DNA of 17,555 bases from Deltaproteobacteria bacterium (lineage in GTDB: Bacteria > Desulfobacterota > Syntrophia > Syntrophales > Smithellaceae): positions 1 to 17,555 of the forward strand of contig SBEK01000077.1 of NCBI GenBank assembly GCA_009668925.1, given 5' to 3'. The notes beneath the pieces were generated by a model, which was given only the letters and a program-made list of their open reading frames with translations, ran no database searches and had not been told where the DNA came from. Position numbers and translations under genes: made by a program. Positions 1 to 6,561 of this stretch are shown here, one piece after another; positions within the stretch are counted from its first letter, which is position 1, and each line of letters begins with the position of its first letter.

Positions 1-1
1 C

Positions 2-181
2 AAACCGTTTGCGCGGGTGACGGTGACCTTCTGCCCGCTCATGAAGCTGCCGCCGCACATGGAACATGCCGATTTTGAAAGGCAGCGGCAAATCCTGGAG
101 AAAACGCTTCAGCCGCATCTGAGGGGTTTTGGGGACATTCGGGCAGCGTCTCCGCTCAAGCGGGACGCGCCTTCCCGGTAG
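2..181 (+). CDS. C-terminal fragment, DUF374-like lysophospholipid acyltransferase (partial)
   Basis: This open frame enters from the left edge and ends at TAG 179-181, so only the last 59 residues are visible. The fragment starts KPFARVTVTF and continues with a basic amphipathic helix (FERQRQILEKTL). That resembles the tail of DUF374-type acyltransferases, where a lysine-proline-phenylalanine strand precedes a substrate-side loop and a final helix. No catalytic motif lies inside the window, so the family call rests on the tail alone. The gene converges on the phasin-like pair, with only 12 bases between the stop codons and no terminator hairpin visible. An unrelated protein with a similar tail cannot be excluded. 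Confidence 0.45.
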   Translation, partial: KPFARVTVTFCPLMKLPPHMEHADFERQRQILEKTLQPHLRGFGDIRAASPLKRDAPSR

Positions 182-193
182 GTTACCGCAGGG

Positions 194-457
194 CTATTTT
201 GTTTCCTTGAAGAAGTCTTCCACTTTCCTGAAGTTGTCGTCGACAACCGTTTTGAAATCGCCGCAGCCTTTTTTATAAGCCGCCATCCAGTCGGAAATTG
301 CCTTTTTCCCTTCTTCGGGAAACATCGGCGACTTCTCCCAGAATTTATTCACCAGTCTCTCGGTCTGTTCCTGAAGGGCCTGCATGGCGCGGAAATTATT
401 GTCAAAGGCCGTCTTATTGAAAACGATCATCTGTTTGGCGATTTGTTTCGGGTCCAT
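194..457 (-). CDS. small phasin-like helical protein, copy 2
   Basis: The product is 87 residues. The open frame continues 43 residues further upstream, but that extension is arginine-rich and overlaps the preceding gene. The ATG at 457 has a strong AAGGAGG ribosome site eight bases upstream, which decides the start. The protein is predicted to be all helical, with no signal peptide or membrane segment. Conserved blocks include FNKTAFDNNF near the N-terminus, FPEEGKKAISDW in the centre and YKKG followed by DFK near the end. It is about half identical (44 of roughly 83 aligned positions, counted by eye) to the neighbouring copy. The pattern of a phenylalanine-rich amphipathic N-terminal helix and a PEEGKK turn resembles small phasin-like proteins of polyhydroxyalkanoate granules. 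The granule role is inference only. Confidence 0.72.
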   Translation of the reverse strand: MDPKQIAKQMIVFNKTAFDNNFRAMQALQEQTERLVNKFWEKSPMFPEEGKKAISDWMAAYKKGCGDFKTVVDDNFRKVEDFFKETK

Positions 458-479
458 TCCTGCCTCCTTCCCGACGCCC

Positions 480-779
480 CTACGTCGTTCTTTTTTTCCC
501 TGTTTTTGTCGTCTTCTTTTCCGGTTGCGTGAAGGATTCGACCACCTTCTGATAGCTTTCATCGGCGGCCGCCTTAAAATCTTCACGACCCTTCTTGTAA
601 CTCATGATCCAGTCGCTCATTGCTTTTTTCCCCTCTTCGGGAAACCACGCCGCCTTATCCAGAAAACCCCAGAGCAGGCTTTCGGTCTGATCCTGGATCG
701 CCGACATGGCGCTGAAACTATTATCAAAAGCCTTTTTATTGAATTCCATCAATTGCTTGGCCAGCAGGTTTTGTTCCAT
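480..779 (-). CDS. small phasin-like helical protein, copy 1
   Basis: The product is 99 residues, starting at an ATG preceded by GGGAGGGG seven bases upstream. It shares with the downstream copy the blocks FNKKAFDN, Q-QTE-L, FPEEGKKA-SDW and YKKG--DFK, so the pair is a tandem duplication. It differs in having a lysine/threonine-rich tail of about 14 residues (KKTTKTGKKRTT). Such basic tails in granule-associated proteins can contact DNA or anionic surfaces, but that is speculation here. A sigma70-like promoter lies about 60 bases upstream. Only 22 bases separate its stop from the start of the next gene, so the two are probably co-transcribed. Family assignment to phasin-like proteins is by pattern, not by search. 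Confidence 0.72.
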   Translation of the reverse strand: MEQNLLAKQLMEFNKKAFDNSFSAMSAIQDQTESLLWGFLDKAAWFPEEGKKAMSDWIMSYKKGREDFKAAADESYQKVVESFTQPEKKTTKTGKKRTT

Positions 780-838
780 CGCCGTTCCCCTCCCTTGATG
801 CCGCAGTTATTTAGATTTAAAGTTTGAATCTGGTTGGT

Positions 839-866
839 ATTTTAACCATCAAATTGTTTTTGTAAA
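839..866 (-). promoter_or_regulatory. candidate sigma70 promoter for the phasin-like pair
   Basis: Read on the minus strand, TTTACA (861-866) is followed after 16 bases by TAAAAT (839-844). Each hexamer matches five of six consensus positions. The segment is AT-rich and lies in the only non-coding gap upstream of the pair (780-897). Transcription would start near 832, leaving a leader of about 50 bases. This is pattern evidence only. Confidence 0.45.
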
Positions 867-897
867 GTCATTTGTTTTTGTGATGAAAATAGTTCTT

Positions 898-1815
898 TCA
901 GGCAGCAGACGGCTTTGAGGAGCGAACAGTAGCGATGCGTCGAATTTTACCTATCGTACTTGAAACGCTTGCGGCTATGTCAAATCCGCAGCGCGGCCGG
1001 TTACCGTTTTGCAGATACCCGAGGAAATCCTTCAGCTCCAACAGCAGCGACATTTCCTCGCTGATGGGTCGCTGTTCATTCTCATGGCCGTCTTTTCTAA
1101 TAACGATTGCTCCGGCATAAGCATCAGGCAGGAGCGCCGCACCTCGGGAGCATAGGACAGTCACGGACATGACTTTTGACGGATACCTGGATGAAAGAGT
1201 GATCGTCACCGGCAGGGTGTTGCCCAGTGTAATCGATGCCGCCGTTACGATTCCATCATGTAGTGAAACACTCGCCATCTCGGGCTCGGGAATATACCCC
1301 AGCAGACGCTGGACGATGGATAGTTGATGGACGCCCGCGAGCCAGAGACAGTCTGTTCCCTGAAAATCATCATCCCAATTCAGGCGCTGAAGTATTATCG
1401 CTGCCGCCGGGCCGAGTTCCTCTGAAGCAATGATCGCGCGCAAAGCTTCGATTCCGGGATGATAGCAAAATTTGTACATGGCAAAGAGGCGTTCTGTCGC
1501 GCCTGCCGCCTTTAGTCTTTCTTTCTCCTCATCGGCCGTAAAGACGGGCTTTTCGCAAAAAACGGGCTTGCCGCAGCGAAGCATCATTTCCGCTTCATTG
1601 GCCAGCGTCAATATCGGGGACGCTATAACATAGCCGTCACAACCATAGCGATCCATCGCTGAACCACTCTCAATCGTAAACTCCGCGCCCATTCGAAGAG
1701 CCGTTTCACGCGCCTGACGTGATGGATCGGCGACGATCACCCTGCATCCGAGAGAAAGCAGGTCTCGAAGGATGTTTCTGCCCCATTTGCCGCAACCGAT
1801 TAATCCGATGTTCAT
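898..1815 (-). CDS. Gfo/Idh/MocA-family NAD(P)-dependent oxidoreductase
   Basis: The product is 305 residues. It opens with a Rossmann dinucleotide-binding motif, GLIGCGKWG (residues 4-12). An aspartate ends the second strand (VIVADPS, D30), which usually favours NAD(H). The family's EKP motif, which places the catalytic lysine near the nicotinamide, is at 88-90 (GKPVFCEKPV). The C-terminal half is the alpha/beta substrate domain. Length is slightly below the usual 330-380. Members oxidise or reduce sugars, inositols and nucleotide sugars, or act on amino-linked intermediates; the substrate cannot be read from the sequence. The gene starts 7 bases after the radical SAM stop with a weak ribosome site, so translation is probably coupled. 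It is the last gene of the glycosyltransferase unit, which suggests a role in making or modifying a sugar. Confidence 0.85.
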   Translation of the reverse strand: MNIGLIGCGKWGRNILRDLLSLGCRVIVADPSRQARETALRMGAEFTIESGSAMDRYGCDGYVIASPILTLANEAEMMLRCGKPVFCEKPVFTADEEKERLKAAGATERLFAMYKFCYHPGIEALRAIIASEELGPAAAIILQRLNWDDDFQGTDCLWLAGVHQLSIVQRLLGYIPEPEMASVSLHDGIVTAASITLGNTLPVTITLSSRYPSKVMSVTVLCSRGAALLPDAYAGAIVIRKDGHENEQRPISEEMSLLLELKDFLGYLQNGNRPRCGFDIAASVSSTIGKIRRIATVRSSKPSAA

Positions 1816-1822
1816 GCTCGTC

Positions 1823-2944
1823 TTAAAGAATGTACGGATGGATCAATTTGCCGGAAAAAGAACAAACCGTATCCAGGTTTTCTCGTCCGGTCCTGATGCG
1901 CTCTATCAGGCCGTTATACAGCACCGTTCGATGTCTGCTGTCGATACAGACATAGTCTGTTGAAGAGTAATTCATGCGTTTTAATCTTTCTTCCTGCCAT
2001 AAAAAATCTTCCTCCAGGGAATCACTCAAATCCGCCAATACATAATCCGAATTATATTTTGTTTCGGGACTGAGATAATTTTTCCCATCCGCTCCAATGA
2101 CTAAAAGAAAATTTGCGGCATGATAGGAGCTAAAGTGAATGTCCTCATTGCTATACCGCTCATCGCCTATAAATACGGGGAAAATTCCGGAATAAGCATT
2201 CCGTAATCTTCCAATTTCATCAAGCACGCCGGTCTGATTAGTGATTCTCGGCTGTCCCAAATCCCAATTTTCGCAAAAGGGGTGGAAATATATCCAGTGA
2301 GCACCGCACTCTGAAATAACTTTCACCATTTTCTCCAGGTCGGGAACACGGGCATGATCGGTGAGAACACTTACCCCGATAGAGAGGCTGCTGCCGGTTT
2401 GCTCTATGGCCTTGCGAAGTGAGAGAATATTGGCCAGTGTCGCCGCCAGGGGGCCGCGAGCGTCTGATTCCCAATCGTAAAGCGAAACCCGCAGCGAGGT
2501 AACTTCTTCATCAAGGAGGGATCTGATCACTTTTTTTTCATTCAGGCACTTGCCGTTGGATACCACTGCCGTCTGCCCGAATTTATGTTTGCGTGCCAGC
2601 TGCAGAGATTTAGAGAAAAGCGGGGCAATGGTCGGCTCGCCTCCGGTAAAAAGCAGTCCGTGAGTCTGTCCTTCAAGAATACCCAGCAGCCGGTCAATGA
2701 ACTTCAAAGAGAGAAAATGCTTCGTGGTTGCCTTTACGCTCGGGCAGCCGGGGCAAGAGCGGTTGCACGCATCTGTCAGATCGAATTCGACCGACAGAGG
2801 AAAAATATTCCTGCCCGCAAGATAATCCGCGAGCCGGCTGCGATCACCGGCAATTTTGTATGAAGAGGTTATCAGTCCGTCATAAGGCATTGTGTCGCCG
2901 TCCGCTATCATATCGGGCGCATATAGGAGTGACTGATCGGGCAT
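1823..2944 (-). CDS. radical SAM protein with degenerate SPASM-like C-terminus
   Basis: The product is 373 residues, cytosolic. The 4Fe-4S/SAM site is CNRSCPGC (C60, C64, C67), the canonical CX3CX2C. The SAM-binding GGEP motif is at 101-104, followed by a TIM-barrel-like region to about residue 230. The C-terminal part (about 280-345) looks like a SPASM/twitch module: an ADGK turn, then LADLSDSLEEDF and a tryptophan-containing helix. However, the cysteine usual after ADGK is replaced by serine (LSPE), and only C333 and C361 remain late in the chain. An auxiliary cluster is therefore doubtful. The start has an AAAGGA ribosome site. The gene sits between a glycosyltransferase and an oxidoreductase (13- and 7-base gaps), suggesting sugar or glycoconjugate modification. 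No peptide substrate gene is visible, and the substrate is unknown. Confidence 0.85.
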   Translation of the reverse strand: MPDQSLLYAPDMIADGDTMPYDGLITSSYKIAGDRSRLADYLAGRNIFPLSVEFDLTDACNRSCPGCPSVKATTKHFLSLKFIDRLLGILEGQTHGLLFTGGEPTIAPLFSKSLQLARKHKFGQTAVVSNGKCLNEKKVIRSLLDEEVTSLRVSLYDWESDARGPLAATLANILSLRKAIEQTGSSLSIGVSVLTDHARVPDLEKMVKVISECGAHWIYFHPFCENWDLGQPRITNQTGVLDEIGRLRNAYSGIFPVFIGDERYSNEDIHFSSYHAANFLLVIGADGKNYLSPETKYNSDYVLADLSDSLEEDFLWQEERLKRMNYSSTDYVCIDSRHRTVLYNGLIERIRTGRENLDTVCSFSGKLIHPYIL

Positions 2945-2957
2945 GACAGTATTCCTT

Positions 2958-4175
2958 TTAATCTAATAGTTTAATAGCAGCTCTCTTTTCGCGATAGCCA
3001 TACAGGATGTAGTGAACAAGGGGGTTGATACCGGCCTCCAATACATCCGGATGGGTTTCCAAGTAATAATTGGCATCAAAATCGGCAGAGGGATTCATCC
3101 CGGTATTCCATCCCTCCCTTAGGTAATGCCGTACAGGATCGAAGTCTTCCGGTGCAATGCCGCCGAAATATCTCTCCAGATAAAATGGCTTGTTGAAAAG
3201 GCCGCTCCTCTCAATCATCCGTTCAAGGATAGGCTCTTTAAAGGCTGTTAGCTTGTCCACTGCAAGGGTGTTGATCAGGGCATACAGTCTTCCCCAAAGC
3301 AGACTGAAAACCGAAGGGCGGCTTGCCCGGCTTGTGGGTGATTTTCCGGAATCTGCATTGGCCTTGTTTTCAAGACGGGTTATTTCACCCTGCAAATCTC
3401 CCGCGGCGCTTTGAATGGCCTCCATGCTGATTCTCTGCGCCTCGCCCGGCAGGCTGAGCCGAGGGAACCATTTGCCAATTTCAGCTTCACGTTGTGGAGC
3501 GGAATATTCCTGTCTTAAAGAACGCGGGAAAGAAAGAGTTGTTGTTCTGGGCAGTCCGGCAAAACGGCAGCCAGGATGAGAAATGAATTGCCTCCACATG
3601 TATAAGTCGGACCACATGGTGAAAGGTGCCGGACGCCAGCCGTAAGGCAGTTTAAAGTAGATACCCCGGGTATGCGCCGAGCAGGTTGGTCCGAAGGTAT
3701 TCCAGTGATGGTGTAACATACGGGAGCGACATAAAGGATCGGATATGAGCGGGAGATGGCCATGGATTGTTCCGTCAACGGCGATATAGGTGTGGATGGT
3801 GTGTCCGAAGTCGGCGTCTTTCAGAAGCAGCAGCAGAGTTTCCACATGTTCAGGAAACCACAAATCATCGTGGCCAAGGTAACAAATGATTTCCCCTTTG
3901 GATTGCCGGATGGCCTGATGCCGATACAGCTCTCCGTTTCGTTTCCCTTTGGGGTTATCAAAAAAGCGTACGCGGGGATCTTTGTTGGCGGCTTCTTCAA
4001 CAATGTCCCTGGTTGCAGGGCTTGCACCATCACCGACGACAAAGATTTCGATATTTTCTATGGTTTGCCGTTGAGCGCTTTTCAGCGCCCATATGATGAA
4101 GTCGGCACGCCCGAAGGTCGGCATGATGACGGTAGCCTTAACCCCTGGCGTTTGCGATGAATTATTAATTTCCAT
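2958..4175 (-). CDS. family 2 glycosyltransferase with C-terminal FD-YYL-PDV repeats
   Basis: The product is 405 residues, with no signal peptide or membrane helix. The N-terminal 240 residues form a GT-A fold: a nucleotide-binding opening (VIMPTFGRADF), VVGDG at 46-50, and the metal-binding acidic motif GHDD ending at 104. A variable linker (about 250-325) follows. The last 79 residues hold two imperfect copies of a repeat, the second reading FDANYYLETHPDV followed by NPLVHYILYGYRE. Similar repeats occur at the ends of bacterial glycosyltransferases that build surface polysaccharides. The activated sugar and acceptor are unknown. This is the first gene of a three-gene unit. The ATG at 4175 has no obvious ribosome site, so the exact start is uncertain. 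Confidence 0.88.
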   Translation of the reverse strand: MEINNSSQTPGVKATVIMPTFGRADFIIWALKSAQRQTIENIEIFVVGDGASPATRDIVEEAANKDPRVRFFDNPKGKRNGELYRHQAIRQSKGEIICYLGHDDLWFPEHVETLLLLLKDADFGHTIHTYIAVDGTIHGHLPLISDPLCRSRMLHHHWNTFGPTCSAHTRGIYFKLPYGWRPAPFTMWSDLYMWRQFISHPGCRFAGLPRTTTLSFPRSLRQEYSAPQREAEIGKWFPRLSLPGEAQRISMEAIQSAAGDLQGEITRLENKANADSGKSPTSRASRPSVFSLLWGRLYALINTLAVDKLTAFKEPILERMIERSGLFNKPFYLERYFGGIAPEDFDPVRHYLREGWNTGMNPSADFDANYYLETHPDVLEAGINPLVHYILYGYREKRAAIKLLD

Positions 4176-4405
4176 AGAAGGTTTGATAAGTAAATTACCT
4201 TTTCATGTGGGATATGCAACAAATCATGTAAGATATGCAATAAAAAATCTTGTTGCCCACCGGTCAGGGGTATAGTTTGGGTGATGATTTTTGTCTTCAC
4301 GATCCGGTCGTTGATACCCGATCTGTTTCTCTGTCTTGTGCTTTGTGACCCTCACGCGCGGTATCGTGCGATCTTACCGTTATCAGACGGCAGGAGATCA
4401 GTAAC
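4176..4405. other. intergenic region between the RdgC-like gene and the glycosyltransferase unit
   Basis: This is the longest gene-free stretch in the window, about 230 bases between two minus-strand genes. It contains the 21-bp tandem repeat near the glycosyltransferase end. I see no convincing hairpin followed by a T run, no RNA gene and no inverted repeats of an insertion sequence. Frames that cross it have no ribosome site and no recognisable product. It probably carries the end of the RdgC-like transcript and the promoter of the glycosyltransferase unit. Confidence 0.5.
4203..4244. repeat. 21-bp tandem direct repeat, candidate operator
   Basis: Two head-to-tail copies, 4203-4223 and 4224-4244, match at 18 of 21 positions. 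Both contain TCATGT, then GATATGCAA. The 21-base period equals two helical turns, so a protein binding each copy would sit on the same face of the DNA. The pair ends 27 bases upstream of the glycosyltransferase ATG, where its promoter should lie. No strong -35/-10 pair was recognised beside it. Confidence 0.5.
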
Positions 4406-5494
4406 TTATTCCCGTTCCTTTTTCAGCCACTGGGTCACGAGTTGTTTTTCCTTTTGGGCCCAATCGGTGGAAAAACGAACCGCCAGGAAAGATTCATAAA
4501 GCTTCTCCATCGTCTTCACGGCGTTTTCAATCAGATAGATGCGCTCCAGGAGGCTGGCCGTCGGATCTTCCGGCGTTTCCTGCCAGTCCGCCACGGGCAT
4601 TTTGAGCGACTGAAAATAAAAGGTATCAGCCTTGAAATTGAATTCCCATTCGTTTTGATCCCGATGAAGTTTGATGCCGGTCTCTTTGACTTTTTTGCCG
4701 CGGCGAATGGCTTCCTTGCCTTCGATGAGCTCCGCGTGGAGTCCCGAACAGACGACGCCCTGCGAATACTCTCCCTCACCCGCTTCGAGCGCGATGCGTT
4801 TCTGCAGGTTTAATTCCACTTCTTCCGTTTTGGAAAGGGCGATATGGCCGTTTCTTTCTTCCGATTTAAACCACAGCCAGGTGAGGAATTCACGCCCGAT
4901 CAATGAAATATCTTCCACCGCGACGTCATTTTTCGTCTTGGCGGCCATTGCCTGCGGGTGCTCCTGGGGGAGGATGCGTTTGAGGCTAAGCGAAAACGTT
5001 TTTTTGAATAAGTCGACAAAATCGTCGGCGACCTTGTCGGACAGAGATGAAAAATACACCTTATTTTGCCCGACGGCCCATAAAACGTCATAGAAAGAAG
5101 GGACGGGGTCGCTTTTGGTCATGAGCTCCAGTTTAACTTTTTCCTTGAGGCCTTCATTCATCGCCTTGCCGATGCGGGTCTGCCCGTGCTCGGCCAGAAA
5201 GCGCCTCTGCTCTTCCAGGAGGCGGACCTTCATTAATTTGGGCGCAATCACTTTCCGGTCGATGCGCAGGGAAAAAATCAGATAGTCGCCCAGCGCATAA
5301 TTTGCCGATTCAAAATCGGAGTCGAGGATGTCCGTTATCGAGACCCAGCCCATCCGCTTCTCTTCGGTGGAGTGGCGCGCCTCCCGGAAGGCGTTGCCCT
5401 TGATCCGGGTGTTGATAAATGCGGTGAAGGCCTGCGGCAACTGGCCTTCAACTGAAAACTGCATAAAAGAGAAATTGCCCTTGACGAGACCCAT
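4406..5494 (-). CDS. rdgC: RdgC-like recombination-associated protein, divergent and long
   Basis: The product is 362 residues. I chose the ATG at 5494 because GAGGTGAGGA lies just upstream; an in-frame GTG eight codons earlier has no such site. In RdgC family proteins, a dimer forms a ring around double-stranded DNA and limits RecA access. Features consistent with that family are the early GWV (about 49-51), the LGDYLIFSLRIDRKVIAP strand-turn-strand, a long lysine/glutamate helical stretch (90-125), and SDKVADDFVDLFKKTF (152-167) at the middle of the chain. Length exceeds the roughly 300 residues of enterobacterial RdgC, and the C-terminal half is poorly conserved. The gene is divergent from nadK and has a consensus TTGACA on its strand at 5541-5546, but only a poor -10 match. 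Family call moderately sure; biochemical role inferred. Confidence 0.65.
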   Translation of the reverse strand: MGLVKGNFSFMQFSVEGQLPQAFTAFINTRIKGNAFREARHSTEEKRMGWVSITDILDSDFESANYALGDYLIFSLRIDRKVIAPKLMKVRLLEEQRRFLAEHGQTRIGKAMNEGLKEKVKLELMTKSDPVPSFYDVLWAVGQNKVYFSSLSDKVADDFVDLFKKTFSLSLKRILPQEHPQAMAAKTKNDVAVEDISLIGREFLTWLWFKSEERNGHIALSKTEEVELNLQKRIALEAGEGEYSQGVVCSGLHAELIEGKEAIRRGKKVKETGIKLHRDQNEWEFNFKADTFYFQSLKMPVADWQETPEDPTASLLERIYLIENAVKTMEKLYESFLAVRFSTDWAQKEKQLVTQWLKKERE

Positions 5495-5667
5495 GTTCCT
5501 CACCTCACAGGCGCGCACCGTACCGTATCGCCACCGCTCCTGTCAAGGATTTATACGCTGGGAATATCTTTAGAAATCAAATGGTTTCCACTGAGTCCAA
5601 AATAAATTATCCATAGACAGAGACATTTTTTTATGTTACGAAACGACGTCTTTTTGAGGCAATCATT
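5495..5667. promoter_or_regulatory. divergent promoter region between rdgC-like gene and nadK
   Basis: These 173 bases separate two divergently transcribed genes, so promoters on both strands are expected. On minus, a perfect TTGACA at 5541-5546 is followed after 18 bases by TACGGT, matching only three of six -10 positions. On plus, no clear pair stands out, although the segment 5580-5640 is AT-rich. The nadK ribosome site, GAGG, is at 5656-5659. No inverted-repeat operator was recognised. Confidence 0.35.
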
Positions 5668-6561
5668 ATGAAAATTAAGAAGGTCGGCATTATTGCCAAC
5701 ATCGAAAAAGAAAATATCGCCGTTTTCGCGGGCGCTTTGAAGAAGTGGCTGGAGGCGAGACGGATCAAGGTATCCCTGGAAGCGAATCTGGCCGCCGCCG
5801 TCGGCGGAAGCGGCGGATTCAAACTCGAAGACCTGGCGCCCAAAGTGGATTTGATTGCCGTTTTGGGCGGCGACGGGACCATGCTCCGGACGGCCCGCTA
5901 TGTGGCGCAGCACCCCGTTTCCATCGTCGGTATCAATATGGGAACCTTTGGCTATCTGACCGAAGTCAATTTGAATGAAACCTATGAAGCGCTCGAACTC
6001 ATTTTGAAAGGTGATTTCCTGACCGAAAAAAGGATGATGCTGGATGTGAAAATCCGCCGCGGCAATAAGATCATCGGCTCGGGCATTGTGCTCAACGACG
6101 TGGTGATTAACCGCGGCAACCTGTCCCGCATTGTCGAGCTGGAAACATCCATTAATAATCAATATCTGACCACGTATAAATCGGACGGCCTCATCATTTC
6201 CACGCCCACCGGATCGACGGCTTACTCGCTTTCCGCCGGCGGCCCGATTGTTTTTCCCGGCAAGGAGCTGATCATTATTAATCCGATTTGTCCCCATACC
6301 CTGACGAATCGGCCCGTGATCTTTCCGGAGGATGCCTCGCTGCAAATTACGCTGTGGTCGAAGGAAAGCGGCGCAACGGTAACGCTGGACGGCCAGGAAT
6401 CCTACCGCATCAGCTCCGGCGACGTCATGACGATACGAAAATCAAAATATTATACAAGGCTGGTTCTTTCACCGCACCGAAGTTACGGAGAAATCTTGCG
6501 ATCCAAACTGGGTTGGGGCAGTATACCTTCAGGGGCCGGGAAAAGAAAAAATGCTTCATGA
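5668..6561 (+). CDS. nadK: NAD kinase
   Basis: The product is 297 residues, the usual length. It phosphorylates the 2' hydroxyl of NAD to give NADP, using ATP or polyphosphate, in the cytosol. The diagnostic GGDGT motif is at 67-71 (AVLGGDGTMLR), with the catalytic aspartate at 69. The second family motif is LNDVVINRG (142-150), and the glycine-rich TPTGSTAYSLSAGGP lies at 179-193. The N-terminus (KVGIIANIEK) is the usual first strand. Ribosome site GAGG is eight bases before the ATG. The gene overlaps recN by 11 bases, an arrangement often seen in bacteria, and probably heads a five-gene transcript. Confidence 0.97.
   Translation: MKIKKVGIIANIEKENIAVFAGALKKWLEARRIKVSLEANLAAAVGGSGGFKLEDLAPKVDLIAVLGGDGTMLRTARYVAQHPVSIVGINMGTFGYLTEVNLNETYEALELILKGDFLTEKRMMLDVKIRRGNKIIGSGIVLNDVVINRGNLSRIVELETSINNQYLTTYKSDGLIISTPTGSTAYSLSAGGPIVFPGKELIIINPICPHTLTNRPVIFPEDASLQITLWSKESGATVTLDGQESYRISSGDVMTIRKSKYYTRLVLSPHRSYGEILRSKLGWGSIPSGAGKRKNAS

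Noticed and set aside
898..4175. Insertion sequence or genomic-island borders around the glycan cassette
   Set aside because: No transposase, integrase, terminal inverted repeats, target duplication or tRNA seen at either edge; only base composition suggests transfer.
4255..4330. Possible terminator after the RdgC-like gene
   Set aside because: Only short imperfect GATC/CCGG pairings are present, with no stem followed by a T run.
4281..4499. Small plus-strand frame in the 4176-4405 gap
   Set aside because: No ribosome site, overlaps the RdgC-like gene antisense, and no recognisable protein.
5551..6345. 264-residue minus-strand open frame opposite nadK
   Set aside because: Antisense shadow of a clear NAD kinase; no ribosome site and a histidine/glutamine-rich, non-family sequence.
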